From NCBI RefSeq assembly GCF_032854445.1, contig NC_088295.1, forward strand, positions 73,004,028-73,068,027: a DNA stretch of 64,000 bases. Direction: 5' to 3'. Positions 1-11,580 of the stretch are shown one piece after another. The stretch is from Liolophura sinensis. Taxonomy: Eukaryota > Mollusca > Polyplacophora > Chitonida > Chitonidae. The notes below the pieces were generated by a model, which had not been told where the DNA came from, searched no databases, and saw only the letters and a program-made list of their open reading frames with translations. A program made the translations under genes and the position numbers. Position 1 is the first letter of the stretch; each line of letters opens with the position of its first letter.

Positions 1-600
1 TCTGTTTGTTACTACTTACAGAAAACATCTTGAAACCTTTACAGAATTTGAACTGATTACGGTAAGAATTTGTATGAACATTTTAACTCCAGGACAGTGT
101 GAGAATTCCCACGGAAAGGGACAGGCTGCTGGATAAGTTAAATATCGCTAAGTTTTTTCACCAAATCGATAAGTGTTGGGCCTGGACCTTGATTAAGGAA
201 GGATCAAAACTGCAAGGCTTCACAAAGTGTATGGATCCAGCTTGGAGATGTCAAACAGCCCTGTGATGTAAGAAAGGTCGCTTATATTATTCCAAATTTC
301 GATACTGCACCTCATTAGCACACAACTGTCAAATTGTCGGAAATAATCATTGACGTCCCCAGAAAAACATTTATCAGCTACTTTCTGCAATAAAAACAGC
401 TCACAGGACAGATATCCTTCTATGATAAGCCTTTTCAACACATGGCTCAACGCATCAGGGCCAAACCAGGAATCTAGACACCTCAAATGTATATTGATTT
501 TGTGTCCCCTAGACAGGAGTATGTATGTAACGACTACTCAAGAGAAGATTAAAATCAGTTTAAAACTTGTTTAAATATGGTCAGAAAAGACCAAATCAAA
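1..600 (+). repeat. Duplicated block D, copy 1
   Basis: This segment is repeated with clear but diverged similarity at about 4816-5560 and 13430-13990. Shared landmarks in the same order are an AAATCGATAAGTGTTG-type string, GATTAAGGAA, a GGAGATGTCAA string, CCTCATTAGCACACAACTGTC and a CAACACATGGCTCA string. Short ORFs on both strands are not kept in frame between copies, so I call it a non-coding duplicated segment or pseudogenised remnant. The left end is cut by the window edge. Confidence 0.7.
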
Positions 601-659
601 TGTTTCAAGAGCATCTTAAAAATTCTAAAAAAACATAGATCGCATTATTTTTCTGGACC

Positions 660-1900
660 GTGTGTAATGGTTTTTCATCTGACATCAAACGCCTTTTATG
701 CTTCGTTCCCTAATACAATGTAGCATCAGTTTATCGTCTGGGAATAACGCAATTGGTGACGTGAAGACTGTTAGGCGATGTTTCCATGACACCAACAGGT
801 GCATCATATACATAACTATGGTTACATTGACCGCTATGTAGGCTTTTCTTTCTTTTCAGAGCTATTCAGGCTGTGAAATATGGTAAATAGACTGTACAAA
901 ACAAAAGTGTCTTCAATTCACATATGATATTCTTTATCCTGTGTTTAAGCGTTTTGTAAAGTCTATTTTCATGCAATCTAGAAGAGCGTTGTTTTTCATA
1001 GCGCTTCGTAAGTTTTACGTCATTTCATATGTTCATGCCAAAACAAGAAACAGAATTTCTGATTTTAAGTAGTCTGGAAAATAGAGGGAAGAAGAAATAA
1101 AGGACTGAATCGATGGTGAAAATATGGCATATCACCGAAAACAATCCAATGAAAAGGTAATTGGCATTAAAGTATACAGTTCTTTTGAATGGGTCAATAC
1201 TAACAGTTATTGCATTATAATTTCCTTTTAAAAGGTTAAGACGACCCTGCATATAAATGTAGAAATCTTGTCACTTGCTTGACTTGCTGGTACAATATTC
1301 TGGTGTGACTGTGTGATCATAACGTTTTTTCAACATGGCGTGCACACATCATTTTCCTAAGACTACACGGGGCCTTTCTTTAGCCCTGTCTGTGTCAATA
1401 TCCCATGGAGTTAGCGTCCAGTTAGCCAAAGTGTGTAGGCTTTCGTAATGATGATGCTTACCACCTACAGTCAAGTTAGAAAATAAATGTAAAAATATGG
1501 GCCAGGAATCTTTTTTGACGTAGTTCATTTGAGAACATCAGAACTTCTGAGCACTGATCTCCCGTACTCTTCAGCGGTCCTCGGTATGATAGCTTTGCAT
1601 CAGTGTATTTAAGGACTATGGTAATAACGTTTCTGTTCGAAAAAAATGAACAGTTAACAGGCTGTCAGACACCGTGATGGCTGGTTTGCATTTATGCAGG
1701 TTTGCGTTTGTCACCTGGTTTGAATATAAATTTGTGTAAGGTCTGTTCTTTCTAAGGTTTACAGGCGTTTCCAAGAAGTACAACAAACAGCCCGATTGTG
1801 TTTAGGTTGTATTTGAAATGCCGTTAATCTCTGGATGATGGCAAAATAAAACACCGACATATCGTGTCACATGGACCCTCATTTTCTTCGGATATACTTT
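660..1900 (+). repeat. Duplicated block J, copy 1
   Basis: This continues the block D duplication and corresponds to about 5690-6780. Shared landmarks in order are TGTTTCCATGAC, a ..GCCAAA.. string near 1430/6335, TAGAAAATAA, CATTTGAGAA, a GGTTTGAATATAAA / GGTGGAATATAAA string, and CTACAACAAAC before a TTGTATTT string. Similarity is patchy, with indels. No gene is recognisable. Confidence 0.55.
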
Positions 1901-2092
1901 TCTCATATAGGTACATAGTCATATGATGACATCCTATCAATACAAGCTTCTGTGGTTTAGACTGCATTGGCCTTAGTTAGCATAAAAGTAAACCTCAATA
2001 AAATTTAGAAAACCAATACAATATTTTGATAAAATTGAGTATTGAAATATGTCTGAATATCTGCCACTCTGGCTTCTTATCCTTGTTTATAG

Positions 2093-2271
2093 GCATGCAC
2101 AAGGTTCGCGCTGAAGAAAGCAGTCATGGCACCGGGAATGTAGTCGCCAAGAACCACCTGTTGGAAGTCATGGAGAGTAGCACAAATTTCTCAGTCCGTC
2201 TAGTTAAATACCGTCGACATGTGCTGAAACAGAGAGGCGCCTTCAGGTCAGAGAAATGTGTGGTTTTCTGA
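2093..2271 (+). other. Weak candidate exon, unrecognised peptide
   Basis: A pyrimidine-rich tract ending in TTTATAG at 2092 is followed by an open frame of about 58 codons. It starts at an ATG two bases into the putative exon and closes with TGA at 2269-2271. The peptide is basic in its second half and ends in Cys-Val-Val-Phe. I recognise no domain. No matching frame was noticed in the duplicated copy. It could equally be chance. Confidence 0.12.
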
Positions 2272-2299
2272 TTTAGTAAGGGTTGGTATAACAAGGGGA

Positions 2300-3340
2300 C
2301 ACATCATCATATTGTACCATGATCCTACTCCGCTTAATCGATGACCACTCTAAGGCTAGTGACTGCCTGAACAGTTGATATGTCTCTCTAAAGTCTGGAA
2401 TGAACAGTCTTACGCTGACACTCAGGAACGAAGATTTACGGGCACTGGTTAAAAACATATATCGTTAATAATAGTTCGGCCCAAATTGTGTCGGTTGTGC
2501 AGTAACATTGCAGTATTTAGTCGTCCGCTGACAGAGGTAATTAAAGTAGCATATGACCGTGTCTTATTGATTCAGACAAAGTTTTTCACTGCGTGGAAAG
2601 GAACTGGATGTGAAAACTGAACGGATGGCCCATATTTTCTCTTCTAGCCAGAGATAATGTTAGCTGTGTATACAGATAAAAATAACATTCAAGGTCATTG
2701 AGACAATTGAAACTATTCGCCAACGCACTTAGACAAATTGTGACGTAGTGATACCGCCATGCAAACTGATATACACATGTCTCCGGCTCCACAGTTCTGT
2801 GCTCCGATCAGACATATGTGATCGTGTCTTCGTACTATCTGTGTATATTAGGAAGTTACTAGCTCCACTTGTACCGTAGGCTAGGAAATAGGTTCCAACT
2901 TTTCCACAGACACAGAAAGGTCATGAGCGCGTCTGGGTGACAGGGATGTTCATTCTTCGTGAAACACATGTACGTTTAATATTACTGGCCGTGTTGGTGA
3001 GTGTCAGGTAATATGGCCGAATAGATCAGTTGAGCCAGACTAACCTGATGAGTATAAAAAGGTCATTGCCATTCTGGTGTTTTTAAAACAGTGTATATCA
3101 CTTTCTTTAGGTGAAAGTTCGCGGATATGGTTTTGTGTTGATACGGGGAAAGCATATTCAGCTTAAGAACTATTACAATGAGCAGCCCGTTTTTAGAGCT
3201 AATTTGTTGTTCAACCCTCACCAGATGGGACCCGTCTTCGCTGATTTCTCTGTCTTGTGTTGACTTTGGACGCTGTCGAGTATTCCAGACACCTCGACGG
3301 GTTATTGTAACCACACCTGTCATCACACTTGTGTTACGCG
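2300..3340 (+). repeat. Duplicated block E, copy 1
   Basis: This block is repeated at about 10505-11580. Shared landmarks in order are GAACAGTTGAT, AAGTCTGGA, a GACACTCAGGAA / GGCACTCAGGAA string, a GTTAAAG.AGCATATGAC string, GGATATGGTT, TGTGTTGAT, GGGGAAAGCA, and GAGTATTCCAGACACCTCGA. The last third is the best preserved part. No intact gene is visible in either copy. Confidence 0.75.
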
Positions 3341-3404
3341 CCAGCACGGCTCAATAACCCGGGAGCCTCCAACCAATGACGTCACTGTGAACCCTCCATC
3401 CGTA

Positions 3405-3570
3405 AATAGGAAAATCTTGCAGCAACCTGCGAATTATCCTGGGTTTCCCCTAGGCTCTGGCAGGTTTTCTCCTAGTTTTTCTCCCAGGTTTTCTGCTGGC
3501 TGCTTTCGTTTTTATGAAATATTCTTGTGTATGGCGTTAAATACCAAGCTAATAATTAAATAAATTACCA
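3405..3570 (+). repeat. Divergent SINE A-like 3' part
   Basis: Tandem CCTAG-rich and TTTTCTCC-rich sequence leads into a GAAATATTCTTGTGTATGGCGTTAAATACCAA string and an AATTAAATAAATT tail. This parallels the 3' end of SINE family A (GAAATATTCTTGAGTACGGCG, then CACCAATCAAATAAATAAA). I take it as an old or sister-family copy without a visible tRNA head. Confidence 0.5.
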
Positions 3571-4278
3571 ACAAATGACTTTAATAGTTGTATGCAAAAT
3601 ATGCTTCAGCAAATAAACCTCTTGATGATTCTTCTATTGTTACTTTTAGTGTAATGTCTCAAATTATCAGATGCATACAATTATGTCGGTAAGGAAGCAC
3701 AGGTGTATTTTCTATACAGGCTAGAGACGGGTGTTTAAAAAACTATCGATATTCAGATAAGACGACTGGTGCCAGCGTACAAAAGATCACCATTTGGTTT
3801 ATTTTGTTGTAAGTGTGGCGATATAACACCATTGTCTTAGGAATACCAACTTATATGCAATTAACATATAAATTTATCATTGTCATAGCAATGTCATCTT
3901 GCAATACAGGAACCATTGAAACAATACGTGGAGCAACCTTTACATATAATATATCATCATATTACCTTTAAGTCCATTTTGTTATTAGCAGGCATCCTGC
4001 ATATCGTTTTTCTTTAGATAATATATGACTAAATTCAAATGACAGAAAAAGTACTAAACGAAGTATTATTTACGCACACAAAGACAAAATTAGAAAACGA
4101 GCACTGTTGCAACTCTTTGTAAATATTTTTTTCAACAGTAATGCATATTAAAACAGTTATTTTCATACTGGTTATTTCGACAGGAATTTGACAGAGCTGG
4201 TTAGCATATAGAGTAGTTTGAGTTGGAACTTTTCACAAATACATACACACGTAGTATGACAATACACATGATTTAATA
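3571..4278. other. No recognisable feature
   Basis: AT-rich sequence with only very short ORFs. I see no repeat family, RNA gene or splice-bounded exon. The segment 4266-4275 (ACATGATTTA) aligns with the target site of the SINE at 12613-12883 in the duplicated copy, so it is the likely empty site. Confidence 0.5.
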
Positions 4279-4279
4279 T

Positions 4280-4815
4280 AACAAAATAACCTTTAACACA
4301 TCAACGAGGGTCTCTACCGGAACAGTGGACAGCTATCACCAAGAGTATTTTTAGTATACCTGATTAAACATCCAAATATTATGCACAGAGCTTAATTCAA
4401 CTTATGAAATCTACGAGTTAAAAAATGCAGGAGAACATTTAATTAAGTCGGGCATCCAGTTAGAGCTTCACGTGACATCGTTATATAAATAACTCGTATA
4501 GCGCGGCAGAGCTTTAAGAGATTAGGTATACCCGTATTAAGGCAATCAGTGAGTCAGTCAAAGAATCGTGTCTCATTTTACTTAAATACGTGGTAATGGA
4601 GAATTCGAAAGTGAAAGTATAAATGTTTTATCTCGGATGCCTGAGCAACGGTTGAGTAATGCTATACCAACTTTTTGAACTTCATTGATGTGACCATTGA
4701 TTAGCAGGCTAGTTGCGGATAGAAGTTAAGTTTCTTTAATATGTTGATTGGTCAGTTAACTAATGTAGCCATGCAGAAATAGCCAGAACTTTTAACATTG
4801 TGGCGTTTTTGTGGT
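4280..4815 (+). repeat. Duplicated block F, copy 1
   Basis: This corresponds to about 12890-13430. Shared landmarks in order are ACACATCAACGAG / ACACACCAACGAG, GGACAGCTATCA / GTGCAGCTATCA, TCTACAAG / TCTACGAG, AAAAATGCAG, a CATCCAGTTAGAG / TGTCCAGCTGGGAG pair, TCTCATTTTACT, ATCAACGGTTGA / GCAACGGTTGA, and TGATTAGCAGG / TGATTAACAGG. It lies immediately upstream of block D in both copies, which shows duplication as one unit. Confidence 0.7.
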
Positions 4816-5690
4816 TTTGCTGTATACTTGCAGAAAAATCTGTAAAACATCACACTGTTTGACCTGATTACCGTAAAATTTGTTTGGACCTTTTAGGTCC
4901 AATGTAATTCCAATATATTATAAGAATTCATAAGGGAAGAGACAGATCGCTGAGTCAGTGAAATATCTCTCATTTTTTTTATCAGTGTTGTATGTAGACC
5001 TTGGTTAAGGAACGATCAAAACTGCAGCACAGCGTGTAAGCCTGCAACCTGGAAATGCCAAACTACCCCGTGATGTAGGAGTGGCCGTTTACCATGTTCC
5101 AACATTCCAGTGAGACAGATTTCTTTCGAATTACACCAATCTGCTTCAGTCACACAACCTCATTAGCACACAACTGTCAAAATGTCGGGAATAATCACTG
5201 GCTTCTTCACTAAAACATCCATCAATGCTACTGAAAGTTAAACTCCAATATTTCAGCTACTTTGTGACAAATGATTTGGCAATAAAACAGCTCGCGGTAC
5301 AGAAATCCTTCCACTACACGCTTTCTCAACACATGGCTCAAAACGTCGGGGACAAATCAATACTCTGGATGCCTCGAATATGTATAGATTATATGTTACC
5401 TAGAAAGGCGTATTTATATATCAAGTGCTCAAGAGAAGTTTTAGGCCAGTCATTTTTACTGTGGCTATCGTGGTCACACTGGTAGTGTTATTGTCATCTC
5501 CGGGAAGACATTCAGGGCATAACCATATCATCGAATTCTTCTGTAACACGAACCATGTTATCTGGGCCGAATATGATCGTTACAAATGTACAAAAAGCAA
5601 GATCTACATATTTTTATCTTGTGTATGTGTATGTTTGCTTTACTTTTCTTTATTTTTGTTTGTTTGTATTTTTTTGGTTGATTTCGGGCG
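4816..5690 (+). repeat. Duplicated block D, copy 2
   Basis: Same landmarks as at 1-600 and 13430-13990, and the longest of the three. It continues through AAGAGAAGTTTTAGGCCAGT and CCGGGAAGACATTCA, both also present in the copy at 13800-13880. The three copies share indel-rich similarity typical of unconstrained sequence. Confidence 0.7.
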
Positions 5691-5955
5691 TTTTCTGTAC
5701 AATTGCAATAACGAATACTTCGTTTTAATACAAGGTAGCAGATACCTATCTATAGGAAATAATGCAATTTCTTGCGTAAAGAACAATAAGTGTTATTTGT
5801 TATGTTTCCATGACTGGTACTTAATATCAATAACCATTGCTACATCGATGTGGGCCGACAAGCGCAGGCGGGTATTGTGCTACTTTTCATTATACCTGGT
5901 ACGTACGTTTCACTCCGTTTCCTGCGTTATCAGGAAAATTCCAGCAAAAAGCTGA
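5425..5955 (+). other. 176-codon open frame with a membrane-like start, no ATG
   Basis: The frame is open from a GTG and has no ATG at its beginning. The first 60 residues would give a short basic segment, a hydrophobic stretch around residues 9-25 (FTVAIVVTLVVLL), then a polar Cys-containing part. This resembles a type II membrane anchor. A second hydrophobic run around residues 60-85 comes from a T-rich tract. The block D copy at 13800-13990 has a stop in the hydrophobic part, so the frame is not conserved. It is either a decayed 5' exon or chance. I do not assign a function. Confidence 0.15.
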
Positions 5956-6780
5956 AGTGCAGTTTTTGCTTAAAGACAATATTGATACTAACTGAAGGTG
6001 AACAAATGGATCCTCTGGAGACAATAACAAATATCAACATTAATATCGATTGTGAGAATATCACTATGACGGCGAAACCAAACGTCTCTTAGAAAGGTAA
6101 TTAGTAGAAAGATATGAAATAATGTAACAAAACAGGTGGCAAGTTCATATTACTGGATAAATAGTGATAGCTACTAGATTACAATATCCATGCATGTCTA
6201 CTAGGGTAACCCTGTGTGTAAAAGTGGAATTATGACTGGCTGTTACAACTTTCAGTTGTTTATCTGCATTTTCGCTTAGAACACCATTCTAAGTATATTG
6301 CACATGGCTTCTCTTTAGTGTCATCTGCGTCATTCAGCCAAAAAAAAAAGTTTCGTTAGACTACTTACGGGGCTGTCTGCAGTCTAAATCTAAATAAAAA
6401 TTAGAAAATAACGGTAAAACTGGCCATTTGAGAATATAAAAAGCCAAACACTGGTTTTCAACAATAGATTATTTAAGTGATATATTAATCAATCTGTTGA
6501 AAGAGTGAATATTGAACAAAACACATATTGTCCGGATTAGTTTGCCATTTGACGGATGGGTTAATATCACTTGGGTGGAATATAAATGCTTCTACGCTAT
6601 GTTTTATTGGAGTGTGACCAAAGTGGGCTGTTTTTATGGCCTACAACAAACAAACCAAGAGTGTTAAGTGATTGTATTTCAAAGAGTAAAGAAAACACTA
6701 AATCTAGTCAACCGGAAATAAATGTATATTAAATAATTATGTTGTGACACTCATCAAAGTGTCTTCAACAGAGAATGGGG
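5690..6780 (+). repeat. Duplicated block J, copy 2
   Basis: Counterpart of 660-1900, carrying the same ordered landmarks (TGTTTCCATGAC, TAGAAAATAA, CATTTGAGAA, GTGGAATATAAA, CTACAACAAAC). It directly follows block D, as in copy 1. Confidence 0.55.
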
Positions 6781-7630
6781 GTGAAAGAGACAGACGCAGT
6801 ATATATGACAATCAGTGGGTAAAAATCATAACAAAGGCCTATAACCTATGAAAACTATAAAGAGGAAATAGAGAGGAAACCTATAAAACTTTGTCTATTG
6901 TAGTGTTTGGCCAAGAGTCCAAGATGAAAACAGAACAAAATTTCACCCATATGGCTTCCTTCACACCTCTGTCAAAGTATCGGCTCTCCCTGTCGACAAT
7001 AAAAACATTTAAAACATTTCATTTGCTTATTTCATGGCTACTCTGACAGAGGTGTGAAAACACAGTGGTATCATTTCCGTTACGTATAGTTCTTCTGGCT
7101 GTTGTGTTTCCTCAATGTGCATTTCTTCACATGTTGACATTTTCACGCTTAATTTCAGACACAACATTGTTCTGTTTGTTTTTCGCTGATTTTTGTTTCT
7201 TTCATAGCGCTAGCAGTATAGTGTTCACGACCTTGTCGTGACCTTGGTGTATAAAACACAGAGTTATTAAGCTAGGCGTAAAATGATCTGCGTCATCTGG
7301 CGTTCCCGTCAGACAAAAATCATTGTCCAAATTACAACACCCGCTATGTCTTCTCTACGGCTTCATGACCGTGTATAACTTTACTTTGACTTGATACATG
7401 ATTTGAGGATTGTAGACATCAGTGTTGTCTTCAGTTATTTACCGTGAAGCTTTGGATGTTGTCTTTTGATTGCAGTGTTCCTGACGTATCCATCTTCACG
7501 TAATGCGCAATACTGGTTGGAAAATGGTGTTCGTGTTTAAGACCCCCTGTTTTGTGGTGATGTATGAATGTAGGCTCTTGGTTTCCTGGTAATGTATGAT
7601 TGCATGGTTTGCTGTTTACGAGTGGTGTAA
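6781..7630. other. No recognisable feature
   Basis: No long ORF, repeat family or RNA gene is seen. The segment 7245-7380 has a faint resemblance to 36170-36300 (a shared CGGCTTCATGA / GGCTTCATGA string), too weak to call. Confidence 0.45.
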
Positions 7631-7633
7631 CTT

Positions 7634-7812
7634 TGTATTTATTTATTTATTTGATTGGTGTTTTACGCCGTACTCAAGAAAATTTCATTTATACTACAGC
7701 GGACACCATTATGGTGAGAGGAAACCGGGCTCACGGAAACCCAAGACCATCCGCATGTTGCTGCCAGACCTTCCCACGTACCGCCAGAGAGGAAGACAGC
7801 ATGAGGCGTAAC
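7634..7812 (-). mobile_element. SINE family A, copy truncated in the tRNA head
   Basis: Read on the + strand, it starts with the TTTAT-repeat tail, then GATTGGTGTTTTACGCCGTA, a mutated core, an AAACCGGGC string and a CCAGAGAGGAAG string, and stops before the tRNA-like part. The head would lie to the right on the minus strand. Confidence 0.8.
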
Positions 7813-8199
7813 CTTGTAGGACGATAGGTGTATGACTATAGTGTACATACTTATGTAGGACCTTCGGTTTAAGAGAAAGTATGTAGGCCTTTGGTTTCCA
7901 CGTTATGTAAGAATGCAGAATATTTGGTTGATGATTAATGCTTTACAAGTAGCGCACCAATGCAGATCCAGTAAAAAACGAGGACAAATACGCACAGGGT
8001 TGTCTTCCCTTCAGTACGTATGAAATATTTCCCAGTTGTGTTTTTAAACATCCTGGCGACCACCTTCAGAATGACACATATACGTCCATCTAGACTTGAG
8101 TTGCACAGAGTATAGCTTATAATCCATAAGTCTGTGTCTATGGCCATCTTTTAAAGCATGGAGGTACTGGGATCCCTTGCTAGTCCCAAGTAGTTGTAT
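7813..8199. other. No recognisable feature
   Basis: Short repeated phrases of the type TATGTAGG(A/C)C occur at 7850-7900. Otherwise nothing supportable is seen. Confidence 0.45.
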
Positions 8200-8432
8200 C
8201 AACAGAAAACAACGGTTACCATCAAACGATTGTTTGAAAACAAGAAACAAATGTTGTCATCAAACAACTATTTATAAACAGAAAACAACCAGTGCCATAA
8301 AGCAGTAATTTAAAAACAGAAAATAAATGTTGTCATCAAACAATTGCTTGAAAACAGACAACAAATGTTGCCATCAAACAATTGTTTAAAAACAGAAAAC
8401 ATCTGTTATCAGTAAAAAAATTGTTTCTATTA
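8200..8432 (+). repeat. 38-bp minisatellite, about six degenerate copies
   Basis: CATCAAAC-type anchors recur at 8220, 8258, 8296 (as CATAAAGC), 8334, 8372 and about 8408, which is a steady 38-base period. The unit is roughly AAACAGAAAACAAATGTTGT followed by CATCAAACAATTGTTTAA. Each copy contains an AACAATTGTT-like short palindrome. Confidence 0.85.
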
Positions 8433-9584
8433 TCACTATAAGACAGGTGAAGATTGCAGTGTATTTCCAAACAAACCAAATTACGGCCTTGCACTGTGCA
8501 AACCATTAAGTGTATATTCTCTTTTCACAATTCTAAAAGACTCGAATAAAAAGTCTAGAATAAAAAGTTGTGTTTGCACTGTCAGAAACATTAATGACTC
8601 TCGCGTTTATTCCTATCAATTATGAGCATCGCTCTAAACCACTACGACTGTCTCTCGCGAATAATCGGTGGGAGGCAATGATCACAAACTTAAAAGCCCA
8701 TTATCAAATTTCTGACACCAGCTCCACTACGACGCGCCGGCGCGACGCTAAGCATCAAACACGGCGTCTTAATCCGTTCAGGGAACCGTTTGGAGCCAGA
8801 CTTTAACCACACATATGAATACGTCTTGTGTGGCGATAAAGGTATTCACCGCGTTATACTACCACAATTTTGCTACACCATAGGTTGGCTATGAGCAGAG
8901 CGTGACTGTGATAGCGGAACCAATTTCTGATTCAACGGAGGCTTTCTTTTTGATTTGGCAGACCCGTAACAGTTGATAGGCAGTTTCCAATAGTGTTAAG
9001 CATTAAGTCCTCATCCTATGGCTGGAATATAGCCAGTTAATGATGTATGTATATGTACAGGACGAATGATTAATGTTTCTCTGAAGGAATAATTCCATTT
9101 TTTTCAACCGTCGAGCTGACTAGATCTTCACCGAGGCGGACTAATTCTTCACTTGCCCGACCTTGAAATAGAGCACGTCACGATGAAACTTGGCGTCAGA
9201 TTGACTAAATGCTATGAACAATATACCCCCGGTAAGTGTTTGCTCGGTATACGTTCGGTGAAATTACCAGAACCCATGACAGTGGAATAAACATTAAACA
9301 ATTTGTCTCTTGAAAATGTGAATGTTCAATAAACGAAACCTATGAAATTTAATTAAAACTCTTTCTCTATTGAACGTGGACATGTTGGATACGGTGTTAT
9401 CGCATCTCTGTACTACTGGCTTCATGATACACTGCAGATTTCTCCTTGATTGTGGATCTAGGGTTGACTGGCTGGATGTCTTAGTATTAGTTTCCTCTGT
9501 CAGAAATTTTCCGCTTGAGGAATTCATTTTCCGAATCATCGAGACTATTGAAATATAACTTTGCTTTACAACAGCACAACATGC
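8433..9584. other. No gene; a local CpG-rich patch
   Basis: No recognisable repeat or exon. CpG dinucleotides are locally dense at about 8620-8800, centred on the 12-base perfect palindrome CGCGCCGGCGCG at 8733-8744, in otherwise AT-rich DNA. A 78-codon frame spans it without a recognisable domain. Confidence 0.45.
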
Positions 9585-9757
9585 TGGCTACCACTCAGGT
9601 CATTCGAAGGAAGTTCTCCCAGCAGTCTGCGAAGGGGCGTGGGATTCCCCGGGTTCTGCCCGGTTTCCTCCCACCATAATGCTGGTTGTCGTGACATACG
9701 TGAAATACCATTGAGTACGGCGGAAAACACCAATCAAATAAATAAATAAATAAAACA
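9585..9757 (+). mobile_element. SINE family A, head-truncated
   Basis: Contains CCCGGTTTCCTCCCACCATAAT, GAGTACGGCG, AAACACCAATCAAATAAATA and the AAATA-repeat tail in + orientation. The upstream tRNA-like region is only vaguely visible. I split the first motif mentally as CCCGGTTTCCTCC plus CACCATAATGCTGG, and both are core landmarks. Confidence 0.8.
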
Positions 9758-10004
9758 GCACATTATATGTGGGAATAAGGTACTGAGCTGGTTATCTGAA
9801 TCATAACAATTTTATACCAGACTGTTTTTTCTCTTTAAGGAATTAAGGAATATGGTGTACAGTTTTCATTAGGATATTAAGTAAGCATTGCGATCTACAT
9901 TAAGCAATAGAATTGTATATGATGAAGCATATAATATACAGAAAAATACAAAGAATAACGCTGCAATGGGCTTGGTGATGGCTTACATGAGGTGTTATTC
10001 CTTA

Positions 10005-10135
10005 TTCACGTTGTCCAGAGGCCTAAAATGCTTCCTTATGGAGGGTTTTCACGTTGTCCAGGGACCTAAAATGCTTCCTTATGGAGAGTTTTCACGTTGT
10101 CCAGGGACCTAAAATGCTTCCTTACTGGTGTTTTC
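10005..10135 (+). repeat. 43-bp tandem triplication
   Basis: CACGTTGTCCAG begins at 10007, 10050 and 10093, an exact 43-base spacing. The last two copies agree almost completely (GGGACCTAAAATGCTTCCTTA). Since 43 is not a multiple of three, this is unlikely to be coding. Confidence 0.9.
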
Positions 10136-10339
10136 AATTTCTTTTCAGATATAGTATAGTTTCATTATTAATTATACTAGTGCGTTTTCCTTGTGTGATG
10201 GCAAATATTGATTAAAAGCGTGGTTTAGTCAAATGATTCACGTATAAATACTGGAACAGACAACACACCAAAAGTTTACTATTGCCAGAAGCAGCACGTT
10301 GACGTACATGTACCATTATGATTAAACATGATGAATGGC

Positions 10340-10505
10340 TTCTTATTATGTATGCATGTATGTATGCTTGAGGTTTAAGGTCGTACTTAACAATTTTTCA
10401 GGCACATGTATTTATATATAGTGTGTCTTCTTGAAGCGGAACGAGTCCATTCGCAAAGTATCATTCTTAAAGTTTCCCAGTACGAGGTGGACGCTCTAGT
10501 TTCAA
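10340..10505 (-). mobile_element. SINE family B, internally deleted
   Basis: A TATGTATGCTTGAGGTTTAA string, GTCGTACTTAACAATTTTTC and GTGTCTTCTTG form the 3' part. Then, after an internal deletion, a GAGGTGGACGCTCTAG string is the reverse complement of the tRNA-like 5' end. The head is on the right, so the element reads on the minus strand. Confidence 0.75.
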
Positions 10506-11580
10506 GACTTCATCACTCTTAAGGTTGCTGACTGTATGAACAGTTGATTGGTCTTCCTGAAGTCTGGAGTGAACAATCGTACGCGTACGTTGGCACTCAG
10601 GAAGGAAGCTTTATGCGCACTGGTTATATTAGTATACTGATGACGGTTGGGCTTAAGATTGTGACGGCTCTGACGTTAACAAAATGTTGACCTTTGCGAT
10701 ATGGTTGACCGGTGTCGTCGTGGTTAAAGCATATGACGCTGTCTGATACACCAATTCTGGCTTATTGCTTAAGACACAGCTTACACTATGGGGGAATAAA
10801 GTGACCGCGAAATATGAGTAGATATTTCCACGTCTAGCCAGAGATAGTTTTAAATATATTTATAGCTATCTAATTCCGCTTTAAGACGTACAAGTAATTT
10901 AAATCTCTGTATATTCATTGAATGTGAGAGTAGTTTTTGCTACTTCGTGGAGAACGAAATACGCCCACACCATTCAGACGAATGCAAATGTGACGTAAGA
11001 TGTTGTTACTAGATAAGCCGATATCGTCATCGTTTCGGATCCAACGTTCTTTGACTTGATTCAACCAGTGTGATAATGACCTCCAGCGTATATTAAGACG
11101 TTGCCTGGCCTCGCATAAGCCGTAAGTCTTATGAAGCATTTCTCAAGTTTACCACCCAGAAAGAAATGCCATCAACGCTCCAGGGTACATTTGTGATGCA
11201 TACTACAAATGTACTTTTACTATTACAGATGGGGTGACGCACGTAAGGTAGTATAGAAAACTAAATCACGGTACCCGGGCTACACTGATGACTCCAGAAA
11301 GGTCAACGGAACCCTGTTGTGTTTAAAACCATTATATTAACCGTTTTCTTTGTCCACGGATATGGTTCTGTGTTGATGCGGGGAAAGCACATACAGCTTA
11401 TGAACTATTACCTTTGGCGTCCCGCTTTGTGGGCTAATTTGTTACTCAGCCGTCACAAGATGGGACCGGCCCTAGTTAATTTGTCTGCCTTGCGTTGACT
11501 TTGGACACTCTCGAGTATTCCAGACACCTCGATGGCCGGTGAAGATGAGTTTCGGTGTTATTACTACACTGGACATCACC
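10505..11580 (+). repeat. Duplicated block E, copy 2
   Basis: Counterpart of 2300-3340, with the same ordered landmarks ending in GAGTATTCCAGACACCTCGA at about 11513-11532. Copies diverge sharply after about 11580. Confidence 0.75.
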
